Source: JANWYQ01 sp034432445 (lineage in GTDB: Bacteria > Chloroflexota > Anaerolineae > JAAEKA01). Taken from it: DNA of 64,000 nucleotides. The position numbers and the translations under genes are program-made. Positions 40,927 through 49,232 of the stretch are shown piece by piece (the stretch's first letter is position 1; every line of letters begins with the position of its first letter). The stretch is from contig DAOUBX010000124.1 in NCBI GenBank assembly GCA_034432445.1, positions 1-64,000 of the forward strand, given 5' to 3'. The notes under the pieces were generated by a model. It had not been told where the DNA came from. It worked only from the letters and a program-made list of their open reading frames with translations, and ran no database searches.

Positions 40927-43659
40927 ATGTTGCCACTCCTTGCCTTCTGGCTCATCACTCAGTTGTTCACCCTAGCCGCGTGGCCGCTGGCCTGGCGGCT
41001 GTTCGCAGCCTTGCCCAGCCGCGGCTATGCCCTGGCCAAGCCGCTGGGGCTGCTCCTGGTCACCTACGTGCTGTGGCTGGCCGGTAGCCTGGGCTTCCTG
41101 CGCAACAGCGCGGGCGGCATCCTCTTCAGCTGGGTCGTTGTGGCGGCGGTCTCGCTGTGGCTAGGCCGGGCTGGTTGGCAGCGCGACGCAACCGGCCGAC
41201 GGCCCTGGTTGGTCTGGCTGGCGGCCAACAAGCGGCTGATAGTCGTCACCGAGCTGCTGTTCTTCGTCGCGTTGGCCGGCTGGGCACTGGTGCGCAGCTA
41301 CAGCCCGGAGATCACCACGGCCGGCGGCGAGAAGTTCATGGAGCTGACCTTTCTCAACGGCATCCTGCGCAGCGAGCAGTTCCCCCCCCTCGACCCCTGG
41401 CTCTCCGGCTTTGCCATTAGCTACTACTACTTCGGCTACGTCATGCTGGCTGCGCTCACGCGGCTCAGCGGGCTGGCTGCCGGCGTCGCCTTCAACGTCG
41501 GCCTGGCCACGTGGTTTGCCCTGACACTGACGGCCGCCTTCGGCGTCGCCTTTGACATGGCCGCTGCGCTCCTGGCCCGCGCTTCCGTTCCACCCGCCGC
41601 CGCGGCCTCCCAATCTCCCAATCTACCACCTTCCCAATCTCCCAGTCCACCCGCCACTGCGGCGTCCCCCTCCGCCTACGTTGCCGGCCTGCTCGGCGCG
41701 CTCTTCGTCGGCGTGGTGAGCAACCTGGTAGGCTTTCTCGAGTCGCTGCACAACCTGGGCGTGGGCCCGCTGGCCTTCTGGCGCTGGCTGGACATCAAAG
41801 ACCTGAACTGCCTGGGCGGGGCGACCTACACCGAGCCGATCGCCAACTGCCCCAGCCCTGGCGGCCTGCTACCCGACCGTTTCTTCTGGTGGTGGCGCGC
41901 CAGCCGCGTGATCAACGATCGCGATCTGTTAGGCCACGCCGTGGAAGTGATCGACGAGTTCCCCTTCTTCAGCTTTCTGCTCGGCGACATGCATCCGCAC
42001 GTGCTGGCGCTTCCCTTCGTGCTGCTGGCCGTCGGTCTGGCGTTGGCGCTGGTGCTGCGCGGGGGAGAGGAAAAGCTGGGAAAGGAGGGAAAGGAAGGAA
42101 ACGTGGGCCGAGCGGGCGTCCATCGAGAAGGCGGCGTAGCAGGACTGTCACCGGCCACCGGCCACCGGTCACCGGTTACCGGTCACCGGTCTCCGGTCAC
42201 CGGCCTCCTCAGCGCCTTCCCCCTGGGCGCGGTCGGCTTCGTGCTCTACGCTCTCTGCCTGGGCGGGCTGGCCTTCCTGAACACGTGGGACTTTCCCATC
42301 TACGTCTTCTTGGTGACCTTGGCGCTGGGCGCAGGGTTGGCCTGGCGGCAGGGCGGGCTGAGCTGGGGTGTGGCCGGACGGGCGCTGCTGGGCGGTTTTG
42401 CCCTGGGCGTGGCCGGCGTCGTGCTGTACCTGCCCTTCTACATCGGCTTCCAATCACAGGCCGGCGGCATCCTGCCCAATTTCATCTTCCCCACCCGGCT
42501 GGCGCAGTTCTTGGTCATGTTCGGGCCGTTGTTGGCAGCCGCAATCTTCTTGTTGCTCGCCCTGAGCACTGACCGCCGCAACGTGCTGCGGAGCTGGCTG
42601 CGCTTCTTTTTGCTAACCGTGCTTGCGCCCATCGCCTTTCTGCTGATCATGCTCATCGTCGGCGTGGCCACGCCCGGCGGCCAGGAGCTCATCAGCCGGC
42701 TGCGCGACCTGCCCGTGGTGCGCGAGCAAGTGGGCGACGCCTCGCTGGGACAGATCGTTGCGCAAGTGCTCAGGCTGCGTCTCGGCAGCCCGTGGACCTA
42801 CCTGCTGCTCGCCGGCCTGCTCGCCTGGGTGCTCGCCTTGCTGGCCCTGTGGGTGCGCGCCTTGGCCAGCCCCCAACGCCAAGACACCCAATCTACCACT
42901 TCACCAAATCTACCAGTCCACCACTCCCCTCCCGTCGCCTTCGCGCTGTTGGCCCTCCTCACCGCCTTTTTGCTCACGTTCAGCGTGGAGTTCGTCTACC
43001 TGCGCGACACCTTTGGTGTGCGCATGAACACGGTGTTCAAGTTCTACTACCAGGCCTGGGTGTTGCTGGCGCTGGTGGCGGCCTTCGCCGTGGTCTATCT
43101 GGCCCACTTTGCCGGCCGCTGGCTGCGCGGCGTGGGGTTGACCGTCATCGGCCTGTTGACGGTCGCCGGGCTGTTCTACCCCGTGTTTGCCACCTACACC
43201 CGCGCTGAGCAGTTCGCGCGGCCGCCTACGCTCGACGGCACGGCCTACCTGGCGCGCGATAACCCCGACGACGCAGCCGCCATCGCGTGGCTGCGCGCCA
43301 ACGTGCCGGGCACGGCCACCGTGCTAGAAGCTCCCGGCGGTTCCTACTCGTACTTCGGCCGCATCTCCGCCCAGACCGGCCTGCCCACCTTGCTCGGTTG
43401 GGACGGACACGAGCTCCAGTGGCGCGGCAACACGGTCGAGCAAGACAAGCGACGGCCCGACATCGACCGCATCTACCGCAACGCCCAGGGCGCCGAGCTG
43501 CAGCGGCTGCTCGAGACCTGGCAGATCGACTACGTGATGGTCGGCGAGCTGGAGCGGCAGACCTATGGCATTTCGCCGCAGTCCGAAGCGCGTTTTGCCC
43601 GCGCCATGGACCTGGTGTACGATGGCGGTACTGTGCGCATCTACCGGCGTCGCGGCTAA
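40927..43659 (+). CDS. DUF2298 (Chlor_Arch_YYY) membrane protein
   Basis: A 910-residue polytopic protein, homologous to the second half of the preceding gene. Shared motifs include EITTAGGEKFMELTFLNGIL near 125, SYYYFGYVMLAALTRLSG near 160 and EFPFFSFLLGDMHPHV near 345. The C-terminal outer domain (about 770-910) holds the GTATVLEAPGG and TLLGWDGHELQWRG segments, which correspond to VAEAVIG and GFPTLLGFHQEG in the paralogue. The family is known from Chloroflexi and archaea and is presumed to be GT-C-like, but no member is characterised to my knowledge. Three or four low-complexity repeats interrupt loops. Confidence 0.85.
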   Translation: MLPLLAFWLITQLFTLAAWPLAWRLFAALPSRGYALAKPLGLLLVTYVLWLAGSLGFLRNSAGGILFSWVVVAAVSLWLGRAGWQRDATGRRPWLVWLAANKRLIVVTELLFFVALAGWALVRSYSPEITTAGGEKFMELTFLNGILRSEQFPPLDPWLSGFAISYYYFGYVMLAALTRLSGLAAGVAFNVGLATWFALTLTAAFGVAFDMAAALLARASVPPAAAASQSPNLPPSQSPSPPATAASPSAYVAGLLGALFVGVVSNLVGFLESLHNLGVGPLAFWRWLDIKDLNCLGGATYTEPIANCPSPGGLLPDRFFWWWRASRVINDRDLLGHAVEVIDEFPFFSFLLGDMHPHVLALPFVLLAVGLALALVLRGGEEKLGKEGKEGNVGRAGVHREGGVAGLSPATGHRSPVTGHRSPVTGLLSAFPLGAVGFVLYALCLGGLAFLNTWDFPIYVFLVTLALGAGLAWRQGGLSWGVAGRALLGGFALGVAGVVLYLPFYIGFQSQAGGILPNFIFPTRLAQFLVMFGPLLAAAIFLLLALSTDRRNVLRSWLRFFLLTVLAPIAFLLIMLIVGVATPGGQELISRLRDLPVVREQVGDASLGQIVAQVLRLRLGSPWTYLLLAGLLAWVLALLALWVRALASPQRQDTQSTTSPNLPVHHSPPVAFALLALLTAFLLTFSVEFVYLRDTFGVRMNTVFKFYYQAWVLLALVAAFAVVYLAHFAGRWLRGVGLTVIGLLTVAGLFYPVFATYTRAEQFARPPTLDGTAYLARDNPDDAAAIAWLRANVPGTATVLEAPGGSYSYFGRISAQTGLPTLLGWDGHELQWRGNTVEQDKRRPDIDRIYRNAQGAELQRLLETWQIDYVMVGELERQTYGISPQSEARFARAMDLVYDGGTVRIYRRRG
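41609..41652 (+). repeat. In-frame CCAATCTN octamer array
   Basis: Units CCAATCTC, CCAATCTA, CCACCTTC, CCAATCTC and CCAGTCCA encode SQSPNLPPSQSPSP. The same octamers lie in the gap upstream of the gene (about 40883-40920) and again in frame at 42885-42928. Confidence 0.7.
42062..42108 (+). repeat. In-frame GGGAAAG-type purine repeat
   Basis: Encodes GEEKLGKEGKEGN between two helices; same type as 36217-36282. Confidence 0.65.
42148..42205 (+). repeat. In-frame GGTCACC heptamer array (about 8 units)
   Basis: Units GGCCACC, GGTCACC and GGTTACC encode SPATGHRSPVTGHRSPVT, the same heptapeptide repeat as in the paralogue at 37149. Confidence 0.75.
42885..42928 (+). repeat. In-frame CCAATCTA octamer-like array
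   Basis: CCAATCTA, CCACTTCA, CCAAATCTA and CCAGTCCA encode QSTTSPNLPVHHSPP in a loop near residue 660. Confidence 0.6.
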
Positions 43660-43672
43660 GCAGTCAGTTCCC

Positions 43673-43721
43673 CCCTACCCAGTTCCCCGGAAACTTCGAG
43701 TTTCCGGGGAACTGGGTAGGG
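43673..43721. repeat. Perfect 23-bp inverted repeat with 3-base loop
   Basis: CCCTACCCAGTTCCCC... pairs exactly with its complement across the loop TCG. It lies between a DUF2298 gene and the next glycosyltransferase gene, 13 bases past the stop. The CCGGGGAACT core also occurs at 14748-14768. It could be a terminator or a REP-like element. Confidence 0.75.
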
Positions 43722-43740
43722 GCAACGGCACGATAGCAAC

Positions 43741-45501
43741 ATGACTCCCACCACAGCAACCTTAGGTACTTACACCGCCCGGCGCTCCCTCCTGGCCTGG
43801 CTCACCATGGAGCGTATGGGCTATGGGCTGGCGCTGCTGATAGCGGCCGGCCTGCGCTTGACGGTCTTGGGCCAGCAGCCGTTCACCCCTGGCGAGGCGA
43901 CGCAAGCCTGGACCGCCGTGGCGTGGACGCGTGGCCTGGAGACGCTGCCGCCCGCCGGCAGCAGCCCCCTCCTGCTCAGCCTGCACTATTTCACCTTCCT
44001 GTTGCTCGACGCCACCGAGGCCTGGGCGCGCTTTTGGCCTGCGCTGGCCGGTGCGTTGATGGTGCTGCTGCCTTGGGCTTTGCGCCGTGAGCTGGGCCGG
44101 CCGGCCGCGCTGACCGCGGCGCTTGTGCTGGCCATCTCCACCGTGCTCTCCTTTTGGAGCCGCAGCGCCACGGGCGAGAGCTTTGCCTTTGCTGCGACCC
44201 TGGCGCTGCTTGTTTGCCTGATTGGCATGCAACGGCCCGGCGGGCAGCGCTGGGCCGGCTGGGCTGCCGCGGCATTGGCTGTGCTGCTCATGTCGGCGCC
44301 GGTGGCCTATTCTGCGCTGCTGGCGCTGATCCCCTTGACCGTGATTGCGTGGCGCGGCCGGCAGGCTTTCGCCGCAAGCGAAGCAGCGCGGCCGGCGTGG
44401 CTACAAGCCGGGCTGGTCTTGCTCGTTTTGCTCATCCTAGGCTCCACGGCGTTTCTGACGCAGCCGTCGGGCCTGGCCGCGCTGGCCGACCTGCCGGCGG
44501 TCTGGCTGAACCAGTGGACCCAGGCCAGCGGCTACAGCCTGACCAGCCTGCTGCTGCAGCTCGTGCTCGACGAGGCGTTCCTCCTGGTGGTGGGCATTGC
44601 CGGGCTGGCCGTGGGGCTTTGGCGCCGCCACCCCTTGGCCCCTGGGCTGGGGGCCTGGCTGTTGGTTGGCCTGCTCGTGCTGTTGCGCCCCGGCCGCAGC
44701 CCTGCCGACCTCGGGGTGTTGGCCGTGCCCTTGGCCCTGCTGGGTGGCCTGGCTCTGTCCGAGTTTGCCTCCTATTTTCGGCGTACGGTCGTGCGCAGCC
44801 AGCCCTGGGAAGGATTTGTGCTCTTCCTCGTTGGCGTCGCGCTGCTGGGCTTCACCGCCATTTGGCTGGCCGACTACGCCGGCTCCAACCAGGCCGCAAC
44901 AGACAGGGGCTTTCTCTGGTACGCCTTGTTAGGCATCGGCCTGCTGCTGGCCCTGCTTATCTTCTATGCCCTGTGGTTCGGCCGCGCGGTCACGCTGGCC
45001 ACGGCGACGCTGCTCCTGTTGTTGGCCCTGCTCTTGCCCAGCCTGCGCGCCGCCTGGGAGATGACGCACAACGTGGATGGGCTGCGCTGGGGGTCCCTGC
45101 TGCACACCACGGGCGCCGCCGATGGCCCCAACCTGCCCCCCTTCCTGGCCCAGCTCACGGCGCAAGACCGGCCCTACGGCGGCGACCTGCGCGATCTGGC
45201 TGTGTCCTTAGTCGCCCCACCGGGCACCCCGCCCTCGCCGCTCCTGCGCTGGTATCTGCGCGACGCCAAGGTGACCGAGGTTCCGGGCGCAAGCGAGAAC
45301 AGCCGCATCATCGTCGCCCTGGCCGACGCGCCCCTGCCCCTCAGCGACGCCTACAGCGGCCGCAGCTTTCGTCTCGCTCAAAGCTGGACGCCCGTCGGCT
45401 TGAAAGGCGGCGCGCTGTGGCGTTGGCTGATCTTTGGTCACTACGGCCAACCGTTGCAACAAGAGCGCGCCGTCGTGTGGGTGCGTCAGACCGGCCAGTA
45501 G
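43741..45501 (+). CDS. GT-C (PMT/ArnT-like) membrane glycosyltransferase
   Basis: A 586-residue polytopic protein with about 12 helices. The first outside loop carries PFTPGEATQAWTAVAW, which corresponds to the acidic motif after helix 1 that binds metal and the lipid-sugar in PMT-like enzymes. Then come FWPALAGALMVLLPWALRRE and further helices. The C-terminal about 130 residues form an outer domain (EMTHNVDGLRWGSLLHTTG). It most likely transfers a sugar from a polyprenyl-phosphate donor. It lies between the DUF2298 genes and the TIGR03663-like gene, all on the same strand. Confidence 0.78.
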   Translation: MTPTTATLGTYTARRSLLAWLTMERMGYGLALLIAAGLRLTVLGQQPFTPGEATQAWTAVAWTRGLETLPPAGSSPLLLSLHYFTFLLLDATEAWARFWPALAGALMVLLPWALRRELGRPAALTAALVLAISTVLSFWSRSATGESFAFAATLALLVCLIGMQRPGGQRWAGWAAAALAVLLMSAPVAYSALLALIPLTVIAWRGRQAFAASEAARPAWLQAGLVLLVLLILGSTAFLTQPSGLAALADLPAVWLNQWTQASGYSLTSLLLQLVLDEAFLLVVGIAGLAVGLWRRHPLAPGLGAWLLVGLLVLLRPGRSPADLGVLAVPLALLGGLALSEFASYFRRTVVRSQPWEGFVLFLVGVALLGFTAIWLADYAGSNQAATDRGFLWYALLGIGLLLALLIFYALWFGRAVTLATATLLLLLALLLPSLRAAWEMTHNVDGLRWGSLLHTTGAADGPNLPPFLAQLTAQDRPYGGDLRDLAVSLVAPPGTPPSPLLRWYLRDAKVTEVPGASENSRIIVALADAPLPLSDAYSGRSFRLAQSWTPVGLKGGALWRWLIFGHYGQPLQQERAVVWVRQTGQ

Positions 45502-45613
45502 CGCCAACGCATCACCCGGAGAACAGGATGCCCGGTCGAGCTGTTCTGCCAGCTCTGGCGGTTCACGCTCCACCTGCTTTCCGTGCCTTCAGTTCAATCG
45601 ACAATCAACAACC

Positions 45614-48600
45614 ATGAACGACACGTTACGTCAACCCGAAATCCCGCAGACCCAAGACCCGTCAGCCGAGCCGAGCTGGCTCGACCGCTCGCTGGCCACC
45701 CTTTTCACCTGGAACGTCGAAAAGATCGCCTGGCTGGTGCTGCTGGCCGTGGCGCTCGTGATCCGCCTGGTGGACATCGGGGCGCGCACGGCCAGCCATG
45801 ACGAAAGCGAACACGCCTGGTTCGCCTATAACCTGTTCGCCGGCAAGGGCTATGAACACAACCCCATCTACCATGGGCCGTTCATCTACCACGTCATGGC
45901 CCTGTTTTACCTGCTCTTCGGCGACGGCGACGTCACAGCGCGCGTGCCTACGGCGCTCTTTGGTTTCGGCATCGTGGCGCTGATGTGGCCGGCGCGGCGC
46001 TGGCTGGGCAAATACGGCGCCTTCTTTGCCGCGCTGCTGATCACCTTCTCGCCTGCGCTGTTGCACTATTCCCGCCACACCCGCCACGACATCTACGAGA
46101 TCTTCTGGGCGCTTGCATTCATCATCTGCACGTTCCGCTACCTGGAGTACGACGCGCAACGGCCAGCCAAGTGGCTGTATCTGATCGCCGCCGGCCTTTC
46201 GTTGGCGCTGGCCAGCAAAGAGGATGCGTTCATCCACGGCGCGCTGCTGGGCGGCTTTCTGGTGCTCTTCATCGCCTATCGCTGGCTACTCTGGCGGCTC
46301 AACCCCGATCACCCGGCCGAGGAGCGCGAGGCGCCGCTGAGCGGCGCGCGCCCGCGGGACTGGGCCGTGCTGGCCGGCATCCTGGCGCTCTCGCTGGTCG
46401 GCGCGCTCTTCGTGCGCCTCACCGGCCTGACCAGCGGCACCTACAACAGCAGCGGCGCGGCCGGCGCGCTGCAGACTGTGCTCCGCCTGCTGCCGATGAT
46501 TGCGCCGCCGGCCGCGGCGGTCGGCCTGGCGGTCTGGTACATCCGCAAGCGGGAGGCCACAGCGGATGCACCTCTGACCTTCAGCTCCGCCACCGACGTC
46601 GCCGTGCTGCTGGCGACACTGATCCTGCCCTGGGCATCGCCACTGTTCATCCGCCTGCTGGGCTACGATCCGCTGGACTACAACTTCCCCGGCGGCATCC
46701 TCAGCTCACTGTCGGTGGTGCTGGCGGTCGCAGGCATGGCCGCAGCGATCGGTATCCTATGGAACCGCCGGCGCTGGCTGATCGCCGCCGGCATCTTCTA
46801 TGCCATCTTCATCATTCTCTTCACGACCTTCTTCACCAACGGCAAGGGCTGGGCTACGGGGCTGGTAGGCTCGCTGGGCTACTGGCTGTCGCAACAGGGC
46901 GTGGCGCGCGGCTCGCAGCCCTGGTACTACTACGCCTTGATCACGCCCCTCTACGAGTTCCTGCCCATCCTGCTCACCATCCCGGTGCTGTGGCGCGCCT
47001 TCATGCGTCGCAACCTCACCAGCCTGGTGTTGCTTGCGCTCGTGGTGGCGTTCTCGGCCGGCGCCCTCATCGCCAACGCAGCCATGCGCAGCGATCCGGC
47101 GTCGCTGCCAAGCGGTCTGCACAAGACGCTGGCCCATGGCGCCGTGATGCTCGCCATCCTAGCGACAGCTTGGGGCGGCTTGATCCGCTTCCCCGGCCGC
47201 CGGCAGGCCTTTCTGGCCTTCTTGCCCATGTTCGTCGTCGGCAGTTGGGGCATCTACTCCTGGGCCGGCGAGAAAATGCCCTGGCTGGTGGCCAGCATTA
47301 CCCTGCCGATGTGCATCGCCGGCGGTTGGTGGCTGGGGCAGGTGGTAGAGCGCGTGGACTGGGCGGCCGTGCGCGCCAAGGGCGGCGTCTGGATCGCCGT
47401 GCTGGTGCTGCCGCTGCTGGCGGCTCTCGCCGCCCTGTTGGGCAGCCGGCCGTTCCAGGACCGCACGATTGCCGGCCTCAGCGAGACCAGCCAATGGTTT
47501 GGCGCGCTGCTTGTCGCCGCCGTTGCCCTTGCCCTGATCGTCTGGCTGGGGCAGCGGCTGGGCTGGCCCAACACGCGGCGTATCATCGGCCTGACGCTTA
47601 CCGCGCTGTTGGGAATCTGGATGCTGCGCACCACCTACATGCTCAACTTCATCAACTATGACTTCGTGAGCGAGTACCTGTTCTATGCCCACGCCTCACC
47701 CGACCCCAAGATGGTCATGCGCAACCTGGCGGATATGAGCCGACGCACCGTGGGCGACAAACAGCTCAAGATCGCCTACGACGACGACTCCTCGTGGCCG
47801 TTCAACTGGTATCTGCGCGACTGGCCGAACGCCGTCTACTTCGGCGCCAACCCCACGCGGGAGGTCATGCAGGACGCGCCGGCCGTGCTGGTGGGCGACA
47901 AGAACCTCGACAAAGCCCGCCCTTACCTGCAACGCGACTACTACGAGTTCCGCCACCGGCTGATCTGGTGGCCAGACGAGAGCTACAAGAGCGTCACCTG
48001 GGAGAAGATCAAAGCCGGCATCACCGATCCCATCAAGCGCAAGGAGTTCCTGGACGCCGTGCTGTGGCGCGAATACCGCACGCCGATGTCGGAATGGCCG
48101 TTGGTGCATCGTTTCAGCTTGTTTGTGCGCAAGGACGTCGCCAACCAACTGTGGGACTTCGGCGCGCAGCCGGCCACTGCGCCGGCCTTTGTCGATCCCT
48201 ACGAAAAAGGGCTGCGCCAGATAGCCGCCTATCAGACCATCGGCAGCGGCCCAGGCGCGGCGCCCGGCCTGCTCAACCTGCCGCGCAACGTCGCCGTTAG
48301 TGACGACGGCGCATTCCTCGTAGCCGACAGCGGCAACCATCGTATTCAGGTGTTCGCTCCTGACGGCAGCCTCGTCACCCAATGGGGCAGCTCCTGCGAA
48401 CTGTACACCGCTGACCTGCCGGGCTGTGTCGATCCCGACGGGGCCGGCCCGCTGGAACTGGGCGACGGCCAGATGCGCGAGCCGTGGGGCATTGCCGTCG
48501 GGCCGCAAGGCAACATCTATGTCGCCGACACATGGAACCATCGCATCCTGGTGTTCGACCGCGCGGCCAAGCAGCTGGCCAAATGGGGCACGTTTGCTAC

Positions 48601-49201
48601 GACCAACGGCGAAGCTGTCGGCGGAGAAAGCGCCTTCTGGGGCCCGCGCGGGCTGGCCATCGATGGGGCCGGCAACGTCTTCGTGGCCGACACCGGCAAC
48701 AAGCGCATTCAGGTCTTCGACGCTGCGGGCGCGTTCCTGGGCCAGTTCGGCGGCGGAGGCGTGGTCGAAGGGCGCTTCGACGAGCCGGTCGGACTGGCGC
48801 TGATCCCGCGCCCCAATGGTGAGCCCGGCGGCACGCTGTTCGTGGCCGACACGTGGAACCGCCGTGTGCAGAAGTTCGAGGTCACGTTTGATGAATTCGC
48901 CGAAGGCGCGCCCAGCTTCACCTTCCTCAAAGAGTGGCCCATCGAGGGCTGGTCGAGCCAAAGCATCGTCAACAAGCCGTTCCTGGCTACAGACGGCAGC
49001 CGGTTGTACGTCACCGATCCGGAGAACTGGCGCGTGCTGGTCTTCGACCCGGACGGCAACTTCAAAGCCACCTTTGGCAGCTATGGCAGCGACACGCAAA
49101 GCTTTGCGCTGCCGGTAGGCATTGCCGTTACGCCCAATGGCGACGTAGCGGTCGTGGACTCCGACAACCACCGCCTGCTGGTGTTCCCGCCGGTGGACTA
49201 G
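45614..49201 (+). CDS. TIGR03663-like glycosyltransferase fused to an NHL beta-propeller
   Basis: A 1195-residue membrane protein. The N-terminal part matches the TIGR03663 family: SHDESEHAWFAYNLFAGKGY near 62, HGPFIYHVMALFYLLFGDGD, SRHTRHDIYEIFWALAF near 152 and about 13 helices up to roughly 700. An outer domain follows, with YDDDSSWPFNWYLRDWPN near 723. From about 882 there are six NHL repeats (for example EPWGIAVGPQGNIYVADTWN) forming a beta-propeller. The ATG at 45614 was chosen because the upstream in-frame codons are unlike coding sequence and overlap the previous gene. NHL propellers bind proteins, glycans or RNA; here the propeller is extracytoplasmic. Confidence 0.88.
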   Translation: MNDTLRQPEIPQTQDPSAEPSWLDRSLATLFTWNVEKIAWLVLLAVALVIRLVDIGARTASHDESEHAWFAYNLFAGKGYEHNPIYHGPFIYHVMALFYLLFGDGDVTARVPTALFGFGIVALMWPARRWLGKYGAFFAALLITFSPALLHYSRHTRHDIYEIFWALAFIICTFRYLEYDAQRPAKWLYLIAAGLSLALASKEDAFIHGALLGGFLVLFIAYRWLLWRLNPDHPAEEREAPLSGARPRDWAVLAGILALSLVGALFVRLTGLTSGTYNSSGAAGALQTVLRLLPMIAPPAAAVGLAVWYIRKREATADAPLTFSSATDVAVLLATLILPWASPLFIRLLGYDPLDYNFPGGILSSLSVVLAVAGMAAAIGILWNRRRWLIAAGIFYAIFIILFTTFFTNGKGWATGLVGSLGYWLSQQGVARGSQPWYYYALITPLYEFLPILLTIPVLWRAFMRRNLTSLVLLALVVAFSAGALIANAAMRSDPASLPSGLHKTLAHGAVMLAILATAWGGLIRFPGRRQAFLAFLPMFVVGSWGIYSWAGEKMPWLVASITLPMCIAGGWWLGQVVERVDWAAVRAKGGVWIAVLVLPLLAALAALLGSRPFQDRTIAGLSETSQWFGALLVAAVALALIVWLGQRLGWPNTRRIIGLTLTALLGIWMLRTTYMLNFINYDFVSEYLFYAHASPDPKMVMRNLADMSRRTVGDKQLKIAYDDDSSWPFNWYLRDWPNAVYFGANPTREVMQDAPAVLVGDKNLDKARPYLQRDYYEFRHRLIWWPDESYKSVTWEKIKAGITDPIKRKEFLDAVLWREYRTPMSEWPLVHRFSLFVRKDVANQLWDFGAQPATAPAFVDPYEKGLRQIAAYQTIGSGPGAAPGLLNLPRNVAVSDDGAFLVADSGNHRIQVFAPDGSLVTQWGSSCELYTADLPGCVDPDGAGPLELGDGQMREPWGIAVGPQGNIYVADTWNHRILVFDRAAKQLAKWGTFATTNGEAVGGESAFWGPRGLAIDGAGNVFVADTGNKRIQVFDAAGAFLGQFGGGGVVEGRFDEPVGLALIPRPNGEPGGTLFVADTWNRRVQKFEVTFDEFAEGAPSFTFLKEWPIEGWSSQSIVNKPFLATDGSRLYVTDPENWRVLVFDPDGNFKATFGSYGSDTQSFALPVGIAVTPNGDVAVVDSDNHRLLVFPPVD

Positions 49202-49217
49202 AGGCGCCTCGCCCGTT

Positions 49218-49224
49218 AGGAGGT
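49218..49224 (+). promoter_or_regulatory. Consensus ribosome-binding site deciding a GTG start
   Basis: AGGAGGT lies eight bases before GTG 49233. This supports GTG as the start of the AspT-like transporter. Confidence 0.8.
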
Positions 49225-49232
49225 AATCGACT

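Noticed and set aside
43741..45501. Assignment of a specific sugar or acceptor to the PMT-like protein
   Set aside because: Only the GT-C layout and an acidic first-loop motif are visible, so ArnT, PMT or AglB-type functions cannot be told apart.
45434..45613. A longer N-terminus for the TIGR03663-NHL protein
   Set aside because: The added 60 residues are Cys/Ser-rich, overlap the previous gene and resemble no family; ATG 45614 starts just before the first conserved region.
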